Source: Auriscalpium vulgare
Taxonomy: Eukaryota > Basidiomycota > Agaricomycetes > Russulales > Auriscalpiaceae
Length of the DNA: 64,000 bases
Direction of reading: 5' to 3'
Assembly: GCA_019915015.1 (NCBI GenBank)
Contig: JAHBBC010000006.1
Coordinates: 372,001-436,000 of the forward strand
Of the stretch, positions 1 through 10,590 are shown piece by piece (positions within the stretch are counted from its first letter, which is position 1; each line of letters starts with the position of its first letter). The notes beneath the pieces were generated by a model, which made no database searches, had not been told where the DNA came from, and saw only the letters and a program-made list of their open reading frames with translations. A program made the position numbers and the translations under genes.

Positions 1-949
1 CGGGCGCGCTGCGCACGCTCGCCTCGACGCTGCTGTCCTCTGCGTCGCTCTGCGCGGGCGGCTTGCCCTTGCCCTTGCCCTTGCTCTTGGGCGGGGCCTT
101 GCCTTTGCCTTTCGCGCGCCCGAGGTTGCTCACGCCCGCGGCGATCTCCGCCATGCCGCTGTCCTCGGTGCCCTCGCTCGCGTCGTCGTCCTCGGCGTCA
201 GCGTCGGGAAGGGGGCGCGGGCGTTTGGATGCGCGGGTGGAGCGCGGGAGCGTGTCGCGTACGCCGTGGCAGTTGAGCCGCAGGCATGACTGCAGCCTGT
301 CGTTAGTGAGCGTGGAGTCTGCGCGGAAGCGCGCGCGCTTCACGTCCGTCTGTAGACCATGCAAAATAATGAGTACATAGCGTAAATGGAAGTACACAAG
401 ACGCACCGTGTGTTTCCCCTCGTAGCACCACCCGTCCGGCGGGCCCTGGTCACCGTCGCCCTCGACTGTGCGGCCACAGCACCCCCACAGCGTCTCGTAC
501 TCCGCGCCCTCGCCCGCACGCCGCCCGACGCGCTCGACCTCCGCGCTCTCGTCGTCGTGCGCCACGCGGCACGCGCGGTCCCCGTTCTCCACGTCCACGA
601 AGTCCGCGTGGCACCGCGCGCAGTGCAGGCGCGGCGGCGGCGTCAGCGTCGCGAAGAAGTCTGCGAGCGCCGCGAGCGTGGGCGGCGGTGCGCTGGGGAG
701 GTGCGCGAGGGTGTAGGTGTGGAGCGTCTTCGGGGGCACGGCGGTGAGGAGCGAGTGCAGGGACTGCGGGTCAAGCGGGGTGGGCTGCGGGGAGAGGGAG
801 GGCGCGGGCGAGGCGAGAAGGGCGGTTGCGGGGGTGCCGTCGGACGGCGAGGGCGTCCGGAGCTGCTGGACGTCCTTGGACGGCGAGGGCGGGTCGACGG
901 CCATGGAGTCGTCCTGCGCTGCAGGTTTCCGAGCGAAAAACTTGAACAT
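1..949 (-). CDS. Uncharacterised zinc-binding, Lys/Gly-rich protein (3'-partial)
   Basis: Two exons are visible, 949-407 and 349-1, with a 57-nt intron (GTGCGT...CTACAG); the gene runs off the left edge. It starts at MFKFFARKP. A Ser/Pro-rich segment follows, then Cys/His pairs (LHCARCHADF, WGCCGR, DGWCYEGKH) spaced like a small zinc-binding module. After the intron comes an acidic stretch and then (KG)n basic repeats such as KGKGKAPPKSKGKGKGK. I do not recognise a named family; similar layouts occur among uncharacterised basidiomycete proteins. The Cys/His spacing suggests zinc binding and the basic repeat suggests nucleic-acid contact or nuclear localisation, but both are inference. The ATG context AACATG is acceptable and there is no better upstream start. 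Confidence 0.6.
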   Translation of the reverse strand, partial: MFKFFARKPAAQDDSMAVDPPSPSKDVQQLRTPSPSDGTPATALLASPAPSLSPQPTPLDPQSLHSLLTAVPPKTLHTYTLAHLPSAPPPTLAALADFFATLTPPPRLHCARCHADFVDVENGDRACRVAHDDESAEVERVGRRAGEGAEYETLWGCCGRTVEGDGDQGPPDGWCYEGKHTVRLVYFHLRYVLIILHGLQTDVKRARFRADSTLTNDRLQSCLRLNCHGVRDTLPRSTRASKRPRPLPDADAEDDDASEGTEDSGMAEIAAGVSNLGRAKGKGKAPPKSKGKGKGKPPAQSDAEDSSVEASVRSAP

Positions 950-1874
950 GGTGGGTATGCGCGTAAGGCGTATGTGTCGGCGACAAAGGAGGAGAAAGAG
1001 AGAAAGAATGCACGAGAGTAGGGCGCACAGCGCTTTGCGGGAGGTTATCTATTGCGGCGGCGCGTGCCCTCGACACCGTTCCCGCGTGTACGTCACATCG
1101 CGTCACATCGTTTGGCAGGCGCAGCACGTTCCAATGTCGAGGACAGCACGTCGACCAAGCGTGGCCATGGCCACCCTTGCATTCTCGCCCACAGACCAGC
1201 CGTCGTGACTCGGACTCAGCTTATCCACACACTTGTCGACGTCCCAACGCTCAGCAATCCAATGGAGGAGGCCGCAAAATCATTCATTCAAGCTACGACC
1301 GCGAGAAGGAAGTGCCTATGCGGGAATGGATGAAGGCAGAGGACAGACGAGTGCGTGACTCACTTGTGCGATCTCCTCGTACATCTTGCCCACTTCTCGC
1401 AGAAATGTCGTGTTTCTCGTCCTATCCCACTTCCGGTCGCCCACAGGCGAGTCAAGAACAGCTCCCGCTTAATGTCCCTCGTCCCCGCCCGCGCGTGCTG
1501 CACCCAGGAACAGGAGAACAGGAGCCAGCTCTCGACGCGCGATTCGCAAGCTACTCATGCTCGCGCACCAAATCAAAGAGATGAGCGCGGGAGATGATCT
1601 GCCGGTGACGGATGGTGGCAGGTGAGCACTGTTTTAATCGTTCGGCAGCATGTTCGTGGTGCATAAGGCGTCTCGTCTATTGGCCCCCGCCTCGCCTCAT
1701 GCATCCTTTTCGATGGATGGCTCATTGGTATCTTCTCCCAGGGTCGAACCTCTCGGGAAATGTGGGACTACTATTGCTATACGGCCCTACCCCGCCAAAT
1801 TTGACTGGCTAGACCTCCGCCCTGCCATCCCCAGCTGCCAACACTACATCGACACCTCGCTCCGCTACGTCACC
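950..1874. other. No gene recognised
   Basis: Only short overlapping ORFs occur here, without family motifs or consistent splice-joined frames. The first ~100 bases would hold the promoter of the leftward gene starting at 949. Confidence 0.5.
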
Positions 1875-2615
1875 CAGCCCGAAGTCGCATCCCACTGTTC
1901 CCGCTCGACTACAGTCCCTCCCAGATGAACCTGAACCCGGTGCTTTGACCCCCAATCCCTCTTAAACCATTGGCGAGGTCATGGCAGCGACCATGAGAAG
2001 GTGTTCGAGCGTCGAGGACCGCGACGGTTCGCAGAGCTTCATGTTCTTAAGGACGTACGAGGATACGACGGACGGCGACACGGAGAACGATACAGACGCC
2101 GAAGCAAGTCTGGTCGACCTCTAAGAAGACGCTTCAGAGGCTTGACGACCGCGCGCGGCTGGCAGTGGATGTAAGTTCTTACAGTTGCATGTATTGGGCT
2201 AGATTGCTAACGCTACAATAGCATGGGCGACGGCGCGGAGTATTTCCTTAGAGATGGGTGCACGCGCTTGTCCCCCGACAATTCGAAATTCGCACCGCAA
2301 GGCTTCCGGGCGGCCGTCGACTTTAGAGTCGCCCATCCTCGTTGCTGCCAGCACAGCATCTGAAACGAGATTCAAAGGACTCGCGGGAGAAGAAGGACCC
2401 TGCTTTCCTGCGCAAGCGAACCTCGTCGTCAGCGGAACAGCCGTCCCGCCGCCAGACGATCCTTAAGGCGGGCAAGAGCATCAAGGAGCGTATGGCTCGC
2501 CAGGTCATAGTGGTTGGATGCGCAAGACGGGCGAGCGCGACAATGCATGGCAGACTAGGTACTTCGTTCTGAAATGCCCGCATTGATATTGCTTGACCGC
2601 GAGAGCCGAGCTGTG
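1875..2615 (+). pseudogene. Broken relic of a BOI1/BOI2-type PH-domain polarity protein
   Basis: Scattered coding pieces in one orientation recall fungal Boi-type (SH3-SAM-PH) polarity proteins. About 1921-1966 reads PDEPEPGALTPNPS then a stop. About 2012-2105 reads an acidic stretch with TDGDTENDTDAEA. About 2112-2171 reads SKKTLQRLDDRARLAVD in a different frame, so a frameshift lies between. About 2342-2500 gives KRDSKDSREKKDP and ILKAGKSIKER. Finally the start of a PH domain, HSGWMRKTGERDNAWQTRY..FVLKCPH, is cut by TGA where the family has a hydrophobic residue before Tyr. The rest of the PH domain is missing. What is seen is the frame breaks; the family call rests on recall of the KAGKSIKE..HSGWM..K.ERY..W..RYFVLKG pattern. 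Confidence 0.5.
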
Positions 2616-4200
2616 AGTGCCCTCGTTATCCTATGTCTCAACCGATCTCATGGGAACACCTCTCACCAGATTTCGACGGCCCCATCTCGACGTCGTGCGG
2701 CCCTGGTCCATCCTCACCTTTACGACATCGCAGAGGATTCCATACACCCGAAGTCTGTCTCCGAGCTCGCATACGGCGGCGAACACGCAATACAATCAAT
2801 TAAATCAATACAACTTTGCTGCTCTGCCGCTCTTCTCCCGCGTCGCGTGAATCATCCCTGGGCGTTCAGTCCGTCAAATTGGCGGCGGCTACGTGTGTGG
2901 AGCATGCATTTGGACGATCGCGTCGCGCTGGCACTGGCTCGCTATCGCTATTGGAGAGATATTCCGAGGGGTACGTGGCCGCCGGGATCTCGTCGGACAG
3001 CTGTGGCTCGAGCGCGGCCTTGCTGGGCGAACAACCGAGCCGTGCTCGAGTACTTCGTCCGCGCAGGGTGGGCAACGTGTTACGAATTCACTAGCGCTGG
3101 AGAGCGGACGAAGTGACAGTAGCTGTATATCGCGCAGCCGGTGGTACGGTGATACACGCGGACAGCTCCACGACCAGACCACGAGGAGCCGTTGCTAAAG
3201 AAGCCTAGGGACGCATGTGCCGATATAACATCAAATATACCAGAGACGTTGGTGTTCTACGACGATTCGAGCAGCCTGAGTTCTCGCCTTACGAATGCCG
3301 CTACTCGACTCACCTTTTGGCCACCTGAACCAGCCGCTCAGCCTGCCATCCACCCATTTGACCAAGCGATCCTGCTCTTCATGTGCCGCAACGTCCGCGA
3401 CATCTCACCTACGGGCAGGAACAAGTGGATCTCGCCGTACATCACGCGCATTATCTCACCGGAAGAATCACACCGTGGCTCTCTTGCTGTGTGCGCAGCT
3501 CTAGTCGGATTGCAGGCGCACCATTGAACGATCCGTGCTCCAGCTCCAGGAGCTCGTCGAGCAGATGTCCGCAGCCGACTCAACGCTGTCAGGGCCCTTG
3601 CTCTTCATCCACTGCACCCGATGCTGAGTAAGTGGAAGTGGGGGCGCGAGCTTGCGCACCGATTTCTTGTGATTTCAATTCCGCGGTGGCGATCTTCGCT
3701 GTGTGCTGAAGAAAGGAGCGACAGGGCTCTCACTGCGGTGCACCTGCTGGAGTTCCACAAGGCGGAGATGGACAGCATACTCGTGCGCGGCAAGGCGATA
3801 TCGAGGTCTCGGCGAAGCTATGTGGTGTGTCCCAGCCGAGGTTGAGCAGGACGAGGCGGTTGAGCACTTCAACTCGGGACACCTCAGGGTGGCGATGCGC
3901 TCGCTTGATGGATACTTCTTTACAAGAAACAAGTATGCGGAGGCGGTGGTTTGCCTGTGGCGCGCCGTCACCCAGATCAAAATGTTCCCTCTTGCACTCG
4001 TGGTTCATCCTGAGTTGCGCATGCGCGCGAGGAGCAGTACAATAACCCCAACTCATACTTGAACTTTTCTTGCTTGTTCTCTCTCACCCCGGTCCCTGTT
4101 ACATGAGGCTCTGCTATGGAAGACCTTGCCCCCGTGTCATACAAGCACCCGCCATCCGCACTCAGTGCTAGATAGCCGCCTGGACTAATCAGCATTGAAT
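2616..4200 (+). other. Decayed coding fragments, family not recognised
   Basis: Several short plus-strand reading frames look protein-like but are repeatedly interrupted. The best is 3192-3510, with LTFWPPEPAAQPAIHPFDQ and NKWISPYITRIISPEESH. It is followed near 3524-3634 by RTIERSVLQLQELVEQM and LLFIHCTRC, then a stop. Amphipathic pieces follow to about 4060. They may belong to one old multi-exon gene, but no intact model could be built and I cannot name the family. Confidence 0.3.
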
Positions 4201-4900
4201 TAGGTCAAAGGCCGATGATTAATCGGGTGAACTATTTCAGACAATAGCAATCTTGGGTCAGTGGTCGGCTGCTCCCTCCCTCTCTTTCTATTGATGTTCA
4301 TGGGGCATCTCCCCTGGGTTCATCTCATTATCGGCAACATGTGTCAATAGGTTTGGGCATTGCATTCTGTATGTACAATACTTACATGTATTTTGTATGT
4401 AGTGTCATGCCTAGTGTCATGCCCCGGTGAAGTTGGGAAAATTCTTACTGAACAAATGATGGGCCTGACTGACCACAGTAAATACACTCTAATAATGACT
4501 TACCTACCAATCCTAGGATAAATATAGCTCACATGGAGATACATGACTCTGCATAAATGCTATCTACTTGACACCTGTGCTATAGGTACTATGTACTGCT
4601 GTGTAGGGTTGAACCGGGACTATGGATGCTATGGTTGCTGTAAAGTGTGATATCATTGAAGTGGGTGCTATATGAATTTGAGATTTTTCAGATGTCAGAG
4701 AGAGCAGACAACTAGATAATACCAAACTGTTCTGTTGTACAAAAATTCCAGCCTATGGTACAGATACATTGAAAAACACAAGGCCACTACTATGACTATT
4801 CATTACCAAAATTGACAAAGTAGCCCCACAACAAGCTATATCTGAGATATGTTAAGGATTTTGCAAGAGAAGCATTGATCAGGGACTCACCAGCAGACTT
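4200..4900. other. AT-rich 3' flank of the TPR-CHAT gene, no gene
   Basis: Base composition drops visibly to AT-rich near position 4200 and stays so through the neighbouring CHAT gene. No ORF of note; presumably 3' untranslated and island-flank sequence. No clear terminal inverted repeat or target-site duplication was found. Confidence 0.45.
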
Positions 4901-7900
4901 TCATGCACCAATGTGAACAAGGGGGACCCAGCAATGCAAAGCACTGAGTTCCTCATTTTTCCTCATTTCTTTTGTCACAGCCTTCAGAACTTTGGCAGCA
5001 TCTTTGAAGTCAACTGGCTTGTTTTGGTTCTCAGGATCGATCATTCTTTTGTAAAACTCTTTAGCCCAAATGGGGCCAATATTGTCCTCCATGGCCCACA
5101 ATGTACCAACAACACCTCTGAAGCCACAAAACTGCATACCAGCTGCCAGACTTATCCCTTCATCTGGAGTGTTGTCTTGGTCAACAGCTGCAGTGTGACA
5201 AGCAGACAGAACAGCCAACTCGGCATTTGGCAAGTTAGCTTTGAGGAGATCTAGTATAGTGAACCTAGCATTGTTGTGCAGTTCAAATGAAGACTTGAAT
5301 GGCTGCTCTGTATCTAAATGACCATGAGAAGCAAAGTGAATCCAAGAATATTTTGCAATACTATCTATCATAGTACTGTGAGTGACTTCACTTCCAGTGA
5401 GCTTCTGTACATCACAGCCTGAATTCTGCACAACTTCAATCTCTTCGTAGACCTTTTCCAAAGAGCTTGTTGCCATAGCAAGGATTTTAGGTGCCGTTCC
5501 CCTCTCTTTTTCTTCAGTGCCTTCTCTAGCTCTGATCAGTGAGCTAAGAGTTGAAGTGTAAGAGTGAATATATTTCTGTGAGAGCTTCTGCTGAGGGCCA
5601 AAAAATGGCTGTGCTGCATGTATGGGTAGTGCACACAGTTTTCCTGATAGACACCACCAAATCCTCGAGTTCTTGGCCAAACCCAGCTCATCCAACTTCT
5701 GGAAGATGTGACATACAATATACTTCCAAAGATGACTTAGGACTTTGTGGATGGTCTCATCCATACAACTATCATCACGTGCCAGTGATGAACTCTCTGC
5801 TGGATGTTTGGAAAGCTGTCCTAATTTTAATCCTTTTGCCAACCAACCAACAACCTCAAATACTGTGCCTATGGAAGTGTCTGGCAAGGGCACATTGGTA
5901 GGATCTGACACATCATCATATAGAATCACAGCATCTGAACGATGGCTAGAGATATTGACTAGTATAACAGGGCCCTCTGATGCAGCTCTTCTAATGCTTG
6001 AGAAAGATGGAATAGTGAGAAACATCTCAAATCCTGGTACACATTGTATTTCTCTGACAAGATCATTCCACTTTTCACTCAACTGTCTCTTTCTTGTTAA
6101 TTGTCTCTCCACATGACTGCTGGAAGATGGAGATCCAGCATCAAAGGTGGTTGTCAATTGATCCAACTCTCGAGTGACATTTTCAAACTGCTCCGCAAGC
6201 ACTGCATTGTGAATCTTCAACTGATTAATTGGATATCTATAGTCTCTCATCTTTGACCATAGAATGCCTCTACCTTGCTCCCAAACTTCAACTGCTTCCT
6301 GCAAGTCTCCCATTTCAACTGCCCAGGACACAGCATTTGAGGCCAACCCTGATATTCCTTGAACAGTCTGAAAGAAATTGTACTGTAGCTCAGGGGTGGG
6401 AAATATAATTATACACTGTTCAAGAAGTAGTAGAGCCTTTTGGTAGGCATGTTGAGCAGACCTGTGCTTGTACTGATGAGCCAGTTCCGCCCATACAAGA
6501 GTATATGTCATCCGAATTGTTGCATGAGCATAGATATAATCACTAGCAAGTTGAAAGTTCTCCCATGCCTGATCAGAAATGTTTGAGCCAGACTGAGTGT
6601 CTCTGTGAATAAGACAGAGAGCAGTGCCATGAAAGCTATTTATGATCATTGGATGCCCCCAGCTTAGCACTGCACCTAATTTGGTACACATAGACATAGC
6701 CTCCTCTAGATCTGACATCCTCCCATGCTTCCTAAACTTGGTCCACAGCTTATGTGCCATATTATTAAGACAATCTGAGTAAAAATGATGACCTTGAGGT
6801 ATCCATTTTAGTGCCTCTCTGTTCAACTGAATAGCCTCTTCTAAATCTGACATTCGGCCTAGCCGGTCAAACTGGGTGGCCACAGCAATTGCCAGGTTGG
6901 TCAGACATGCTGGGTAATTGCAATGACCTGGAGTTAACAACTCTAGAGCGTCTCTGTGCATCAAAATAGCCTCCTCAAGGTCTGACATTCTCCCTAGCTG
7001 TTTGAATTGGGTATGGAGAGCAAGTCCTAGGCTACTGAGAATTGTAGTACGATTGAGATAGCTTAGGGGTATTAAATTCAAGGCCTGTCTATATAGCAAA
7101 ATAGCCTCTTCCAGATCTGACATTCTGCCCAGTTGCCTAAACTGCATTTGTAGTGGACCTGCCAGGTCTATGAGACATTTTGGGTGATCAACATTACCTG
7201 GAGGTCTCAAATCAAGAGCCTCTCTGTGCAGCAGAATAGCCTCCTCAAGATCTGCCATTCTGCCCAGCTGTTGAAACTTGGTGAACATGACATTTGCCAG
7301 GCTCTTGATACCTGCTGCATGATTAAAATGACCTGGAGGTGTCAAATTTAAGGCTTCTCTGTGCAGAAGAATGGATTCTTCCAAATCTGACATTCTACCC
7401 AGCTGCTCAAACTGGTTTAGTAGAGAGTTTCCCGGGCTGCGAAGACTTATGGAATGACTAGGATGACCTGGAGGTCTTAAATCCAAGGACTTTCTATGTA
7501 GCGAAACAGCTTCTTCCAAATCTGACATTTTTCCTAGCAGCTGAAAGTGGATGAGTACAGCATCTCCTAGGTTATTTAGACTTCTTGAATGTTGGGGATG
7601 ACCTGGAGGCACCAAATTCAAGGCCCTTCTGTACAGCAGAATAGCCTCCTCCAGATCTGATATTCTGCCTAGCTGATCAAACTGGGATTCCAAGGCTTTT
7701 GCCAAGTTATTGAGGATTATTGACTGATTTAAATGACCTGTAGCCATCAAATTTAGGGCCTCTCTATGCAGCACAATAGCCTCTTCCAGATCTGACATAC
7801 TGCCTAGCTTGTCAAACTGGATCTGCAGAGCATTTCCCAGGCTATTGAGGCTTATTGAGCGATCAGGATGACCTAGTGGACTCAAATCCAAGGCCTCTCT

Positions 7901-9010
7901 GTGCAGCAGAATAGCTTCCTCCATATCTGTTCTTCTGCCTAGCTGCTGAAACTGAATGCACACACTATTTGCTAGGTTTATGAGAGCTTTTGGACGATTA
8001 GAATGATTTGCGCTCAAATCCAAAGCTTCTCTGTGAAGCAGAATAGCTTCCTCCAAATCTGGCATTTTACCCAGCTGCTCAAATTGGCTCCTCATGGCAT
8101 TTGCCAGGTTACTGAGACTCATGAAACGATTTGGATGACCTGGAGGTGTTAGATTCAAAGACTGTCTGTGTAGCAGAACAGCTTCCTCCAGATCTGAAAG
8201 TTTTTTCAGTAGCTCAAAGCGAGTACGTACAGCATGTGCCAGATTATTGAGACTTCCTAGATGTTGGGGATGATATAGAGGTGTCAAATCTAAGGCCCTT
8301 CTGTACAGAAGAATAGCCTCCTCCAGATCTGATGTTCTGTGCAGCTGATCAAACTGGATCTCCAAAGCATCTGCAAGACCGTGCAGGCCATGTAAATGAC
8401 GAATATGGCCTACTGGCAGCAAGCTGAGTACCTCTCTGTGTAGTGCAATGGCCTCCTCCAACTCTGCTATTTCATACTGTTGGTGAAAATGGTTTTTTAA
8501 ATCAATTGCAAGATTGTATAGGCTCGTTGGCCTATAAGGATGGCCAACTGGCCTCAAGCTGAGTGCCTCTCTTTGCAGTGTAATGGCCTTTTGGAGATCT
8601 GTTATATCATCCAATTGCTCAAAATGATTACTCAAGGCAGCTGCAAGATTGCTGAGGTGCATTGAACGGTCAGGATGGCCTACTGGTGTCAAGTTGAGTG
8701 CCTCTTGTTGCAATGTGATGGCCTCCTCCAGATTTGCCATTTCACCCAGTTCCCCGAAATGAATGCTCAAGGCAGCTGCAAGATTGTTGAGCTTTGATGA
8801 GCGGTCAGGATTGCCTAATGGAGTCAAGCTGAGTGCCTCTCTATATAATGTGATGGCCTCCTTCAGATCTGATAGTTGGCCCATTAGCTCAAAGCGGGTC
8901 TGGAGATCATGGCTGAGTAGGTCAAGCCAAAATAAGTGCTCAGGCCACCCATGCTGTGTACAGCTCAAAAATTGTCTTTTCAGCACAATCTGTTCCTCAA
9001 GATATTCCAT
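4901..9010 (-). CDS. TPR-CHAT protein (tetratricopeptide array plus caspase-like CHAT domain)
   Basis: A single uninterrupted 1369-residue ORF starts with ATG at 9010 (AAAATGG context). Residues ~50-770 are 16 tandem 45-residue TPR-like units, consensus EEAILLHREALDLTPPGHP, then SLNNLA.A...QF.QLGRMSDL. A degenerate helical linker follows (~770-1000), with a coiled-coil-like part around residues 930-1000. The C-terminus is a CHAT domain with both catalytic residues: His1229 in FASHGH and Cys1271 in LSACHTA, followed by GFRGVVGTLW. CHAT domains are caspase-clan proteases; TPR-CHAT proteins are expanded in mushrooms, and bacterial TPR-CHAT (Csx29) is a regulated protease. The partner and substrate here are unknown. 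The gene lacks introns and is AT-rich, unlike its neighbours. An unseen upstream exon cannot be excluded. Confidence 0.9.
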   Translation of the reverse strand: MEYLEEQIVLKRQFLSCTQHGWPEHLFWLDLLSHDLQTRFELMGQLSDLKEAITLYREALSLTPLGNPDRSSKLNNLAAALSIHFGELGEMANLEEAITLQQEALNLTPVGHPDRSMHLSNLAAALSNHFEQLDDITDLQKAITLQREALSLRPVGHPYRPTSLYNLAIDLKNHFHQQYEIAELEEAIALHREVLSLLPVGHIRHLHGLHGLADALEIQFDQLHRTSDLEEAILLYRRALDLTPLYHPQHLGSLNNLAHAVRTRFELLKKLSDLEEAVLLHRQSLNLTPPGHPNRFMSLSNLANAMRSQFEQLGKMPDLEEAILLHREALDLSANHSNRPKALINLANSVCIQFQQLGRRTDMEEAILLHREALDLSPLGHPDRSISLNSLGNALQIQFDKLGSMSDLEEAIVLHREALNLMATGHLNQSIILNNLAKALESQFDQLGRISDLEEAILLYRRALNLVPPGHPQHSRSLNNLGDAVLIHFQLLGKMSDLEEAVSLHRKSLDLRPPGHPSHSISLRSPGNSLLNQFEQLGRMSDLEESILLHREALNLTPPGHFNHAAGIKSLANVMFTKFQQLGRMADLEEAILLHREALDLRPPGNVDHPKCLIDLAGPLQMQFRQLGRMSDLEEAILLYRQALNLIPLSYLNRTTILSSLGLALHTQFKQLGRMSDLEEAILMHRDALELLTPGHCNYPACLTNLAIAVATQFDRLGRMSDLEEAIQLNREALKWIPQGHHFYSDCLNNMAHKLWTKFRKHGRMSDLEEAMSMCTKLGAVLSWGHPMIINSFHGTALCLIHRDTQSGSNISDQAWENFQLASDYIYAHATIRMTYTLVWAELAHQYKHRSAQHAYQKALLLLEQCIIIFPTPELQYNFFQTVQGISGLASNAVSWAVEMGDLQEAVEVWEQGRGILWSKMRDYRYPINQLKIHNAVLAEQFENVTRELDQLTTTFDAGSPSSSSHVERQLTRKRQLSEKWNDLVREIQCVPGFEMFLTIPSFSSIRRAASEGPVILVNISSHRSDAVILYDDVSDPTNVPLPDTSIGTVFEVVGWLAKGLKLGQLSKHPAESSSLARDDSCMDETIHKVLSHLWKYIVCHIFQKLDELGLAKNSRIWWCLSGKLCALPIHAAQPFFGPQQKLSQKYIHSYTSTLSSLIRAREGTEEKERGTAPKILAMATSSLEKVYEEIEVVQNSGCDVQKLTGSEVTHSTMIDSIAKYSWIHFASHGHLDTEQPFKSSFELHNNARFTILDLLKANLPNAELAVLSACHTAAVDQDNTPDEGISLAAGMQFCGFRGVVGTLWAMEDNIGPIWAKEFYKRMIDPENQNKPVDFKDAAKVLKAVTKEMRKNEELSALHCWVPLVHIGA
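6711..8863 (-). repeat. 135-bp tandem repeat array encoding 16 TPR units
   Basis: The coding DNA repeats with a 135-bp period (45 codons). Units share codons for GRMSDLEEAILLHREAL. Units 5-7 and 10-12 match better in register: both begin with a YRRAL unit, continue with an EEAV..LHR.SL unit, then an LHREAL unit. This points to a past block duplication of five units (~675 bp). Confidence 0.8.
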
Positions 9011-10590
9011 TTTGCTTGTCCAGTTGTGGGGTACCTATCAGGGCTTCGAAAGGCTGCTGAGTCTTAGCCTAATACTATGGAATATCAGTCTTTCTCACTT
9101 ACTGCAGCTGTAGGTATAGGTGGTAGGCAATGCTCTTCAAGGAAATGGCCGACACGGGTACAAACAGCTATTCATGGCCGGTGTTAGCTGAAGCAAAGGT
9201 CATCATATGCATGGAGATGCTTTACCTTCGGAGTGCACTAGTGACAGACAATGGTGGTGGTTGAGGGCAAAGGCGACGCGTGGCCTCTCCCAGGGACTTC
9301 CCAGGGTTGGTGCCTTGCCGAGCTCGGCGCTGATGATCGGCACCGTCTCCGAAACCTCCTCCGAGTCCCCGGCATGACATCCTCGTTCTCTCGATAACCC
9401 TTCGGCACCGACTTGCTTTCGCCGCTATTCACTATTCAATAGACCAGTCGCTGGTCGCTCAGAAGCAAGAAGGGAATGTGCGAGACCGGCGCGCCCCATG
9501 AACTTCCCGCAACCTGACGACCTTCGAGCATGATAATGTCGCAGGTCATTGGCATATCCCATTACTTAGAACACGTAAGTAACTCGAGGGCTACATCTTG
9601 GCGCATTCGCTTCATGTGATCAAATGTGCCAGATCTGAGGGAAGCGACTTCTCATTGCGCGCGGCCTCCAGCGAAGTCATGTTCAGCTATCGGTCTCTTA
9701 TTCGAAGGCAGGGAGCCTGTCGCGCCTCAGGCCTCCTGGCAGCCTTGGAACATGACACGGGCGACTGCCATTCCTCTTGAGTTGGCCGCAACTGACATTC
9801 CTGAATCCTCTTAACGGCAGCAGCTGCCACACGGCTTATGCTGACCCCGCAACGCCGTAGTTGAAGGGCATGGAAAGATTACCTAGGAGGCTTATGCAGA
9901 TACAGGTAAGTAGACGATTGGAAGGTCAGGCCCGTTCTCCATCGTTGCTCACTCGTCCGGCCCACATTTCGGTCTTTGCAAGCCTCCTAGCAGATCTGCA
10001 AGGCTCCGAGTCGGTCAACCAACCCGTCCCAACGCCGCCTACCCCTGCGCCCATTGTAGGCTGCTCGCCGGTGCTACCGCGCGGAATTCGCATTCGAGCA
10101 CGCGCTGCGCCCTCCGCCCGTCTCGCTACACGTTTGCGCAGCCCGGCGTAATTTGTCGGTGTTGCCTATCCGCTAGGCTGGGTGGCCGTGGAGGTGCTGG
10201 TACTGGCAACTGCCGCAGTGGATTCCGCAGCCTGACGCAATGCGGAAGAGCGTTCCCGAGGAGTGGGACCGCTGGGCGGAGAGGGTGAGGTAGAAGCTTG
10301 CTCCTGGCGTGTCCTGACTCTTGAGTAGTAGTCTGGAGTAGAAGTTGTTGGAGGTGTTGCTGGATCCTTCAAATATTACACTGTTGAGTAGACATTCCCA
10401 ATCCACTGCGAGCTACCAGTCTCTTGCTTGAATGTACGTACACTTCAAGACGTCCATTCACCGGATGACTTGGATCCAACACCGCAGCGACGAGCATACA
10501 TCCAAGCCCGCAGTCGACACTGTTGCCCGACCAAGCCTACACTCCGAGCGAAGCATACAACACACGGCAAAAAAAGAACACCCTCTCTGG
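9011..10590. other. No convincing gene
   Basis: Holds the presumed promoter of the leftward CHAT gene (9011-9200, where composition returns to GC-rich) and several short ORFs without family features. A Ser/Thr/Pro-rich minus-strand frame at about 10366-10166 reads TRQEQASTSPSPPSGPTPRE; it could be an end of a lost gene, but I cannot support a model. Confidence 0.4.
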
